Part shown: piece by piece, positions 1-5,397 of the stretch
How the letters are laid out: each line of letters starts with the position of its first letter
Numbering within the stretch: the stretch's first letter is position 1
Assembly (NCBI GenBank): GCA_002692165.1
Contig: NZJL01000016.1
Coordinates: forward strand, 22,390 to 28,728
Source of the DNA: Porticoccaceae bacterium
GTDB taxonomy: Bacteria; Pseudomonadota; Gammaproteobacteria; Pseudomonadales; Porticoccaceae
DNA length: 6,339 nucleotides
Direction: 5' to 3'
Made by a program: the position numbers and the translations under genes
The notes under the pieces: generated by a model
Databases searched by the model: none
Seen by the model: the letters and a program-made list of their open reading frames with translations, nothing else
Told to the model about the DNA's origin: nothing

Positions 1-78
1 AATTACTTGGCTTGGGCCGAAATAGGGTGTCAAGTAGCGCCGAATTAACTTTTGGTGTCCTGATTTTGCAATATCTTA

Positions 79-112
79 TCTTGGTCTAGCGTCATATTTC
101 AGCCGACCAAGA
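79..112. repeat. 8-bp inverted repeat, 18-nt spacer
   Basis: TCTTGGTC (79-86) is repeated as its exact reverse complement GACCAAGA (105-112), with 18 bases between. Neither strand has a run of T after the stem, so it does not look like an intrinsic terminator. It could be a stem-loop near the 3' end of an unseen upstream transcript, a protein binding site, or chance. Confidence 0.45.
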
Positions 113-227
113 GATTTGGTTGCTTGTTGCCGATCAGAAATCCCTCCTAGGTAAGTCCTAATGTAAAATTTTGCCTACCTAAATGGGTCGCAGATCAAGC
201 TCGTTATTTACCCTTTTGTCAAAGAGT

Positions 228-237
228 TTTCGCGAAA
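228..237. repeat. 10-bp perfect palindrome TTTCGCGAAA
   Basis: TTTCGCGAAA is a perfect dyad in otherwise AT-rich non-coding DNA about 210 bp before the fabY start. Its right arm overlaps the first copy of the direct repeat at 235-250. Palindromes of this size are typical half-operators for dimeric regulators, but I cannot match it to a known regulator of fatty acid genes. Confidence 0.4.
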
Positions 238-250
238 CAAACATTGAAGC
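235..250. repeat. Imperfect direct repeat, copy 1
   Basis: AAACAAACATTGAAGC here recurs as AAACAAAGCATTGAAACC at 321-338. The two copies agree at 15 positions when one inserted G is allowed in the second copy, and their starts are 86 bp apart, both upstream of fabY. This could be a pair of regulator sites or a degenerate duplication. Low sequence complexity (A-rich) raises the odds of chance similarity. Confidence 0.4.
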
Positions 251-320
251 AGTGATAGGTATTTCTTTGTAGAAAAAAATAAATTGGTACGATGTTATTT
301 CCGAGAATTTGGTTCTTAGT

Positions 321-338
321 AAACAAAGCATTGAAACC
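321..338. repeat. Imperfect direct repeat, copy 2
   Basis: AAACAAAGCATTGAAACC is the second copy of the repeat at 235-250 and lies about 107 bp before the fabY start codon, close enough to influence a promoter there. The shared core is AAACAAA followed by CATTGAA. Confidence 0.4.
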
Positions 339-434
339 TCAGGATCAATGAAAAATCCTTTTTACTTACTTTTTCCCTGGGTTTATTTGAATAGATTCCT
401 ATAAACTATGGTATTTGCTACGCATTTTTCGATC

Positions 435-438
435 GGAG
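435..438 (+). promoter_or_regulatory. Ribosome binding site of fabY
   Basis: GGAG lies 6 bases before the ATG at 445, a standard Shine-Dalgarno distance. It supports 445 as the start, as does the N-terminal sequence that begins with the family-typical short hydrophobic strand and Gly-rich turn. Confidence 0.75.
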
Positions 439-444
439 TTTTAA

Positions 445-2340
445 ATGGGAAAGGCACTGCCCGTCGTTGTGGGGTTTGGAGGTTACAATGCAGCTGGGCG
501 AAGTTCGTCCTTCCAGTCTTATCGACGAATGATTCTCGAGTCACTCACTGAGACCGAGCAAGAAAAAACACTTGTTGGTCTCGGTTGTCTTATGGGTCTT
601 GTTAAGCGGAGTGGTGATAAATATTCGAATATGGAAGGCAAAAGTCTGACTGCTAAAGAAGTAGCACGCTGTTACAGGACGGCTATTTTGGACGGAACCA
701 TGGTCAGAAAAATAGAATTGTTTAATCCAGATAAGGTTGTCGAACACAAAAAAATAGAGATTAGCTCGCGAGACGATGACGAAGTTATTTTTGCTCTGCA
801 AAAAAAGGATCTGCCAAACCATTTACCGGATGGCTGGGCAATTGATGAACTGGCGGATGGTAGAGCGCAAATTCGAACAAAAAATTCCACTGGCTTCCTA
901 GTCGAGTCCTACCATGAGTTGATGTCAAAGGCTGCGGGGCAACTGCCGACCGGATTCAGACCTGCCGAGCATTACAATTCTCGCTTTCACCCGCGAGGCC
1001 TGCAAATGGCGATATTGGGTGCGAGCGACGCACTTCATTCCACTGGGCTGGATTGGAAAGAAATTTTGGACAATGTCCGACCGGACGAGATTGGGGTGTA
1101 TTCTTCTAGCGCTCTTAGTCAGATGACTGAAAATGGATTTGGCGGTTTATTGCAATCTAGATTGCGAGGTAATCGAACAACAGCAAAGCAGCTTCCTCTG
1201 GGGCTTAATACGATGCCGGCAGATTTCATCAATGCATATGTGCTAGGAAGTGTGGGTCACACCGAGGCCACTACTGGAGCGTGCGCGACCTTCCTATATG
1301 TGTTGCAAGCCGCAGTGAGAGATATTCGCAGCGGTCGCCGCCGTGTCGCGATCGTAGGGAATGCAGAAGCGGGAGTAACGCCCGAGATATCGGAAGGATT
1401 CGCAAATATGGGAGCATTAGCTAGCGATGATAATTTATGCAAATTGGATGGTACCACTGTCCCAAATCATCGTACTGCCAGCAGGCCCTTTGCGGAGAAT
1501 TGTGGTTTTGTATTATCCGAGTCGACACAATATTTGATCCTTATGGATGACGCGTTGGCAATAGAATTAGGAGCAGACGTTTTTGGAGCTATACCAGAAG
1601 TTTTTATCAATGCGGACGGTATCAAAAAGTCCGTATCTGCCCCGGGGGTCGGTAACTACATTTCGTTTTCAAAGGCAGTTGCCGCAGCAACTAGAGTCGT
1701 GGGAGAGGATAGCGTAAGAAATCACAGTTTTGTTCATGCTCATGGGTCTAGCACCCCGGCAAATAGACGGACCGAGTCTACATTAATTGATCGTATCGCG
1801 AAGACATTTGATCTATATGACTGGCCAATTACAGCCACCAAATCTTTTGTAGGACATTCTTTATCTGCAGCCAGCGGGGATCAACTTATGTCCGCACTGG
1901 GAACTTTTAGATACCATATTATACCCGGCATAAAAACAATCAAAGAAGTGGCTTCTGACGTGGTTCAGGAAAGAGCAATATTTCCACTTCATGATTTTAA
2001 TGTAAGTGATCGAAAGATGCATATTGCCTTCATAAACTCCAAGGGTTTTGGTGGCAATAATGCCACGGCGGTTGTTGTTTCGCCTATCAGATTGAATTTG
2101 ATGTTAAAGAGTCGCCACAGAGAAAAGTACGATAGGTATATCCGGCTCCGTGAAAGGACACGACGCAAAGCAGAGGCGTACTCACTACGGGCAGATTTTG
2201 CAGAACTGGATGTGATTTATCGTTTCGGGGAGCCCCTTATTGACGAGAATGAAATTTCATTGACCCCCGACGGGGTCGGCATTCCGGGTTTTTCCCAAGA
2301 TGTTTTATTCGATACCTCAAATCCGTGGGAGGATATGTGA
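445..2340 (+). CDS. fabY: Beta-ketoacyl-ACP synthase, FabY class
   Basis: This 631-residue cytoplasmic enzyme belongs to the ketosynthase (thiolase-fold) family. Its length and extended N-terminal region match the FabY class, about 635 residues in Pseudomonas aeruginosa. There FabY starts fatty acid synthesis by condensing acetyl-CoA with malonyl-ACP, the job FabH does in E. coli. The ketosynthase triad is complete: Cys280 in TTGACAT, His433 in HAHGSSTPANR and His471 in KSFVGHSLSAASG, with Lys466 beside the last motif. The Gly-rich loop GFGGNNA is at 534-540. Residues 1 to about 170 form the class-specific N-terminal part. Residues from about 548 form a tail that is strongly basic and probably helical (about 555-580) before an acidic end. 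It stands alone on the plus strand and converges on the protease gene with 9 bp between stops. The family call is firm. The FabY rather than FabB/FabF assignment rests on length and architecture. Confidence 0.9.
   Translation: MGKALPVVVGFGGYNAAGRSSSFQSYRRMILESLTETEQEKTLVGLGCLMGLVKRSGDKYSNMEGKSLTAKEVARCYRTAILDGTMVRKIELFNPDKVVEHKKIEISSRDDDEVIFALQKKDLPNHLPDGWAIDELADGRAQIRTKNSTGFLVESYHELMSKAAGQLPTGFRPAEHYNSRFHPRGLQMAILGASDALHSTGLDWKEILDNVRPDEIGVYSSSALSQMTENGFGGLLQSRLRGNRTTAKQLPLGLNTMPADFINAYVLGSVGHTEATTGACATFLYVLQAAVRDIRSGRRRVAIVGNAEAGVTPEISEGFANMGALASDDNLCKLDGTTVPNHRTASRPFAENCGFVLSESTQYLILMDDALAIELGADVFGAIPEVFINADGIKKSVSAPGVGNYISFSKAVAAATRVVGEDSVRNHSFVHAHGSSTPANRRTESTLIDRIAKTFDLYDWPITATKSFVGHSLSAASGDQLMSALGTFRYHIIPGIKTIKEVASDVVQERAIFPLHDFNVSDRKMHIAFINSKGFGGNNATAVVVSPIRLNLMLKSRHREKYDRYIRLRERTRRKAEAYSLRADFAELDVIYRFGEPLIDENEISLTPDGVGIPGFSQDVLFDTSNPWEDM
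2248..2277. repeat. 14-bp palindrome plus adjacent GC-rich hairpin in fabY 3' end
   Basis: AATGAAATTTCATT (2248-2261) is a perfect 14-bp palindrome. It is followed without a gap by GACCCC-CGAC-GGGGTC (2262-2277), a 6-bp stem with a 4-base loop. Both lie inside the last 100 bases of fabY, encoding parts of its C-terminal tail. On the minus strand they lie 73-102 bases past the protease stop codon, where they could fold in read-through RNA. There is no T-run beside the stem. Confidence 0.45.
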
Positions 2341-2343
2341 GAA

Positions 2344-2363
2344 CCAGCTCTAGCGCAAGCTGG
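2344..2363. terminator. Hairpin at the convergent fabY/protease junction
   Basis: CCAGCT (2344-2349) pairs with AGCTGG (2358-2363) across an 8-base loop. The stem begins 3 bases after the fabY stop and the loop contains the protease stop codon. It is the only hairpin in the space where both converging transcripts should end, so it may slow or end transcription from either side. Neither strand has a U-tract after the stem, so it is not a classic intrinsic terminator. Confidence 0.3.
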
Positions 2364-3120
2364 ACTTAAATTCTTCAAGCAATGTTAATATCTGTTCATC
2401 AATTATGCGACCTTGACGCAAACGTGATGTGTCTCGGGTCTTCCCAGGGCTCAAATCGTTGCTATGGAAAAGCAATGTTCCTCCGTGTATCCCGATAAGC
2501 TTGACGTGGCTAGTATCGATGATTGATGCTCCAGAGGCACCAGGTCCCGTTGGGCAGTCATGGAAGATCAAAAAGTTACTGTTAAATTTTGGACTTCTAA
2601 CAAATCCACATTCTTTAGATACTTCAATTTGGTTCTTCGTGTCGTTATACCTAATTATTTTTAAAACTTGAGAGGAATTTATTTGTTTAAGATTAGCGGA
2701 TCTTTTAGAAAGATGGAAAGAAGGTTGACTAAGTTGGCGGGAAAGCGCGACAAATGCGATGTCGTTTTCGCTTTGCTTTATTTTGTCTCTATCATGAGGA
2801 GTGTAGCCATGCATAGAGATATCAGCAAATGAAGCTGCTTGCAGTCGCATGTTGTTGGGCCGATAACTGCATTGCTCGAATAAGTCGTCGGATGTTTTAT
2901 CATACATCACATGGGCTGCAGTCATTATAATAGAACTGTTTCGAGTGGACTTGTCTATGTGAAGCCCGCTTCCTCTAATAAAACCATCACAAAATATTGT
3001 GCCGCTAGCTGATAGGATGGTTTCGTGTATGTTGTTTTTAGATGAGCAAATCACGGTTGTCGCTGGAAGTAGAAATATAAATCCGAGGGTGGTTGACAGC
3101 AACTTTTCGCAACAGAGCAT
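2350..3120 (-). CDS. Secreted trypsin-like serine protease
   Basis: The 256-residue product has an N-terminal Sec-type signal: a hydrophobic stretch at about 7-24 and probable cleavage near 25-27, so it should act in the periplasm or outside the cell. It shows a complete chymotrypsin-fold triad: His70 in MTAAHVMY, Asp120 in ENDIAFVAL and Ser196 in GPGASGAS. The Ser motif is GASGA instead of the usual GDSGG. GIHGG at 210-214 resembles the substrate-pocket strand of the V8/glutamyl endopeptidase branch, so specificity for acidic residues is possible but unproven. Four cysteines (44, 84, 171, 189) remain after cleavage and could form two disulfides. The ATG directly follows the rsmE stop (TAAATG), with GGAG 11 bases upstream. 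Base composition is unlike rsmE: 34 G+C in 120 bases at 2581-2700 against 62 in 120 at 3181-3300. The protease call is good; target and role are unknown. Confidence 0.8.
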   Translation of the reverse strand: MLCCEKLLSTTLGFIFLLPATTVICSSKNNIHETILSASGTIFCDGFIRGSGLHIDKSTRNSSIIMTAAHVMYDKTSDDLFEQCSYRPNNMRLQAASFADISMHGYTPHDRDKIKQSENDIAFVALSRQLSQPSFHLSKRSANLKQINSSQVLKIIRYNDTKNQIEVSKECGFVRSPKFNSNFLIFHDCPTGPGASGASIIDTSHVKLIGIHGGTLLFHSNDLSPGKTRDTSRLRQGRIIDEQILTLLEEFKSSLR

Positions 3121-3852
3121 TTATGGTACGTCTCCATAAACTGATTGCAAGATACTCAGGGCAACTAGGGGAGCGGTTTCAGCGCGAAGAACTCGCGGGC
3201 CAAGGCGTAAGCGTTTGAAACCAAATTGCACTGCCACGCTTAACTCCTTTTCTTCGAACCCTCCTTCTGGACCCACAAGAATGGCAACGTCTTCAGGATT
3301 ATCTGCTATCGAATCAAAGGGTTCATCTCCGTCGGTGTCCAAAATAAATTTGGCAGAGGAACGGGTTTTTTCGCACCATTTATTTAGATCGATAATCGGT
3401 GTCACCTCTGGTACCCTCGTCCTTTTTGACTGTTGACAAGCGTTGACCACCACTCTTTGCCATTGGTCAACCTTCCTGATTTTTCGGCTTTCTGACAGCT
3501 TTACTTCGCAACGGGCTGTAATAAGAGGTGTAATTCTGCTGACGCCAAGTTCCGTGGCTTTTTGGATCGCATAGCTCATTCGTTCCCCTCGGGAAACACC
3601 TATGCCAAGGTGAGTTCTTAACGGCGATTCCCGTTCTTCGGGGTCAAATTTCTCTAACTGCACTGTAACCGAGGTTTTTGAAGACGACGATAATACTCCC
3701 GAGTATTCACCTCCTTTTCCATTAAACACGACTATTGGATCGGAGTGAGTGAGTTTCAATACCGTTCGTAAATAGTGCGTTTGCGCTCCATCTAACGTTA
3801 CCTCAACATTGGAGTCCAGATCAATGTCAACAAAAATTCGTGGTATTCGCAT
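3121..3852 (-). CDS. rsmE: 16S rRNA (uracil-1498-N3)-methyltransferase RsmE
   Basis: RsmE uses SAM to methylate N3 of U1498 in helix 44 of 16S rRNA in the assembled 30S subunit. The protein begins with a PUA-like domain (about 1-75, starting MRIPRIFVD) and continues into a SPOUT-fold methyltransferase. Conserved blocks are RGERMSYAIQKATELG (88-103), ACQQSKRTRVPEV (138-150), the SAM-binding GPEGGF (194-199) and LGPRVLRAETA (217-227) in the trefoil knot. The frame stays open upstream to a TTG at 3885, but I chose the ATG at 3852. It gives exactly 243 residues, the length of E. coli RsmE, and starts with the same MRIPRI. Its GGGG ribosome site at 3862-3865 is modest. It follows ahcY after 90 bp and its stop touches the protease start. 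Placing this SAM user after the SAM/SAH cycle genes fits shared metabolism, though this is inference. Confidence 0.93.
   Translation of the reverse strand: MRIPRIFVDIDLDSNVEVTLDGAQTHYLRTVLKLTHSDPIVVFNGKGGEYSGVLSSSSKTSVTVQLEKFDPEERESPLRTHLGIGVSRGERMSYAIQKATELGVSRITPLITARCEVKLSESRKIRKVDQWQRVVVNACQQSKRTRVPEVTPIIDLNKWCEKTRSSAKFILDTDGDEPFDSIADNPEDVAILVGPEGGFEEKELSVAVQFGFKRLRLGPRVLRAETAPLVALSILQSVYGDVP
3132..3135 (-). promoter_or_regulatory. Ribosome binding site of the protease gene, inside rsmE
   Basis: On the minus strand GGAG occurs in the last codons of rsmE, 11 bases before the protease ATG. The spacing is longer than ideal. The stop and start codons are contiguous (TAAATG), so re-initiation by ribosomes ending rsmE is a plausible way of translating the protease. 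Confidence 0.5.
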
Positions 3853-3861
3853 CCATAATTG

Positions 3862-3865
3862 CCCC
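3862..3865 (-). promoter_or_regulatory. Weak ribosome binding site deciding the rsmE start
   Basis: GGGG on the minus strand lies 9 bases before the ATG at 3852. The competing TTG at 3885 has GGAAG pressed directly against it, too close to work well, and the ATG at 3867 has no purine-rich site. Together with the family-typical MRIPRI start this favours 3852. Confidence 0.45.
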
Positions 3866-3942
3866 ATAGATTCAAAAGCGGCCAACTTCCAAAGTCAGCT
3901 GAAACCCGAGAACATACAGTATAGCCGAGCAACTGAGGGCGT

Positions 3943-5337
3943 CTAATACTTGTATGTTTCTTTCTTGAAAGGACCTTTTATTGGAACGTTAATGTAGTTT
4001 GCCTGATCTGGGGTCAGTTGAGTTATGACACCACCGAATCCTTGAACCATGTGTGCAGCAACTTCTTCATCCAACTCTTTAGGGAGTACCTCAACACGCA
4101 ACAAATTCTTTTTCATTTCTGCATTCTGAGAAGCGAACTGTTTGCTAAAGAGTTCTATTTGAGCAAGAATTTGATTTGCGAATGAACCATCCATAATACG
4201 GCTGGGATGTCCGGTCGCGTTTCCTAGATTTACAAGCCTGCCCTCCGCTAAAAGCAGCAAATAGTCGTCTTCAGCCCTATTTCTGAAGATTTTATGGACT
4301 TGAGGCTTGATTTCATCCCACTCCCAGTGCTCTCGCATAAAGTTTGTATCAATTTCATTGTCGAAGTGACCTATATTACAAACCACGCATCCTGTTTTTA
4401 ATTCGGACAAGACTGCACAGCACGCAACGTTGAAGTTTCCTGTACTGGTAACCAAAACGTCGATAGAGCGGAGCATTGCTATGTTTACCCCTTTGTCTGG
4501 TTGGCCGTCTACGTAGGTCGAGACAACTTCAAAACCATCCATGCATGCTTGCATGGCGCATATCGGGTCAATTTCGGTGACTCTTACGATCATCCCTTCC
4601 TGCCGCAAAGATTGGGCTGAACCTTTGCCAACATCTCCGTAGCCAATTACCAGAGCTTTTTTACCTGCAAGTAGGTGGTCGGTTGCCCTTTTGATAGCAT
4701 CATTGAGACTGTGACGGCATCCGTATTTATTGTCATTCTTTGACTTAGTTATCGAGTCGTTTACATTGATGGCTGGAACGCGCAGTCTGCCTGAGGCCAG
4801 CATTTCTTCCAGTCTATGAACTCCGGTGGTCGTTTCCTCGGTGATTCCATGGACAGAATCGAGCACTTTGGGAAACTTATTATGAAGTATTTCTGTCAGA
4901 TCTCCTCCGTCATCAAGAACCATATTTGCGTCCCAGGGAACACCATTCTTGAGAATTTGCTGTTCTAAACACCATTCGTATTCCTCTTCCGTTTCGCCTT
5001 TCCAAGCAAAAACCGGTGTCCCATTTGCTGCAACCGCTGCCGCTGCGTGATCTTGAGTCGAAAAAATGTTGCACGATGTCCACCGAACCTCTGCACCCAA
5101 GTATTCAAGGGTCTCTATAAGCACGGCAGTCTGAATTGTCATATGTATACAACCCAGGATACGAGCACCGTCAAGGGGTTGGCTGGCCTTGTATTTTTCT
5201 CGGATCGCCATGAGAGCCGGCATCTCGCTTTCAGCAATAGCTATTTCCTTCCTACCAAATTCTGCCAGGGTAATATCAGCCACCTTAAAGTCAGGCGCGT
5301 CCATGTTTACATCGATTCGTGAGATTTTAGCCACCAT
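3943..5337 (-). CDS. ahcY: S-adenosylhomocysteine hydrolase (adenosylhomocysteinase)
   Basis: This NAD-dependent cytoplasmic enzyme reversibly splits SAH into homocysteine and adenosine, relieving product inhibition of methyltransferases and feeding methionine recycling. The 464 residues match the Pseudomonas SahH type closely. Substrate and catalytic residues are present: His65 (CIHMT), the DDGGD block at 142-146, Glu168 in ITEETTTG, Lys198 and Asp202 in [11 protein letters not shown], Cys207, and His324 in GHFDNEID. The NAD fingerprint GYGDVGKG is at 232-239. The C-terminal YKY keeps the conserved Lys-Tyr that reaches the neighbouring subunit's NAD in tetramers. The 40-residue insert typical of bacterial forms is kept, but the loop before [10 protein letters not shown] (about 351-357) looks about six residues shorter than in Pseudomonas. 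It lies 60 bp after metK and 90 bp before rsmE, presumably in one operon. Presence of AhcY implies one-step SAH removal rather than the Pfs/LuxS route. Confidence 0.97.
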   Translation of the reverse strand: MVAKISRIDVNMDAPDFKVADITLAEFGRKEIAIAESEMPALMAIREKYKASQPLDGARILGCIHMTIQTAVLIETLEYLGAEVRWTSCNIFSTQDHAAAAVAANGTPVFAWKGETEEEYEWCLEQQILKNGVPWDANMVLDDGGDLTEILHNKFPKVLDSVHGITEETTTGVHRLEEMLASGRLRVPAINVNDSITKSKNDNKYGCRHSLNDAIKRATDHLLAGKKALVIGYGDVGKGSAQSLRQEGMIVRVTEIDPICAMQACMDGFEVVSTYVDGQPDKGVNIAMLRSIDVLVTSTGNFNVACCAVLSELKTGCVVCNIGHFDNEIDTNFMREHWEWDEIKPQVHKIFRNRAEDDYLLLLAEGRLVNLGNATGHPSRIMDGSFANQILAQIELFSKQFASQNAEMKKNLLRVEVLPKELDEEVAAHMVQGFGGVITQLTPDQANYINVPIKGPFKKETYKY

Positions 5338-5397
5338 ACTTTTTCCTTTTAAAAGACAATATCATTTATACGGATGTTTTTTGGTCTTGGAACCCTA
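5338..5397 (-). other. metK-ahcY spacer
   Basis: The 60-bp gap is AT-rich and holds the ahcY ribosome site. A TATAAA at 5365-5370 (minus strand) could be the -10 of an internal promoter, but the hexamer 17 bases upstream (TTCCAA) is a poor -35. No SAH riboswitch core is present, and the space is too short for a full one plus the ribosome site. Confidence 0.5.
5344..5349 (-). promoter_or_regulatory. Ribosome binding site of ahcY
   Basis: AAAGGA lies 6 bases before the ATG at 5337 on the minus strand. It favours this start over the internal Met12, which has no such site and would remove only a non-conserved leader. The 10-bp palindrome CTTTTAAAAG (5346-5355) overlaps it. Confidence 0.75.

Larger units (their letters stand above)
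1..444. other. Non-coding AT-rich region upstream of fabY
   Basis: No protein gene or structural RNA can be supported here. Two plus-strand frames stay open from the left edge for only about 15 codons (stop at 46-48) and 28 codons (stop at 87-89), so an upstream gene could end inside the first 90 bases, but neither tail is recognisable. What is visible is an 8-bp inverted repeat (79-112), a 10-bp palindrome (228-237), an imperfect direct repeat (235-250 and 321-338), and the fabY ribosome binding site at its right end. A weak -10-like TATAAA lies at 400-405 without a good -35 at the right distance, so I do not call a promoter. The length is generous for a leader of a single housekeeping gene, so the fabY promoter and any operators should lie here. 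Confidence 0.6.

Noticed and set aside
1..89. C-terminal end of an upstream plus-strand gene
   Set aside because: Two frames are open from the edge for 15 and 28 codons, but neither resembles a known protein end, and so short an open stretch is expected by chance.
341..363. Terminator-like AGGAT...ATCCT hairpin followed by T bases upstream of fabY
   Set aside because: The stem is only 5 bp with two G-C pairs and a 9-base loop, too weak for an intrinsic terminator.
2429..2671. Plus-strand open frame opposite the protease
   Set aside because: It is fully antisense to a gene with an intact catalytic triad, has no recognisable motif and is explained as a shadow frame.
3046..3054. Lipoprotein signal in the protease (TVIC at residues 22-25)
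   Set aside because: The residue before Cys25 is Ile, where lipoboxes need Gly, Ala or Ser, so an ordinary signal peptide is more likely.
3886..3942. Promoter for rsmE with TATACT as -10 in the ahcY-rsmE gap
   Set aside because: No acceptable -35 lies 16-18 bases upstream, so it is not supported beyond a single hexamer match.
4539..4556. CCATGC/GCATGG inverted repeat inside ahcY
   Set aside because: It encodes the conserved AMQACMDG segment; the symmetry follows from repeated Ala, Cys and Met codons.
5338..5397. SAH riboswitch before ahcY
   Set aside because: A riboswitch is common before ahcY in some proteobacteria, but this 60-bp spacer lacks the conserved core and is too short once the ribosome site is counted. 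One could still lie before metK outside the window.
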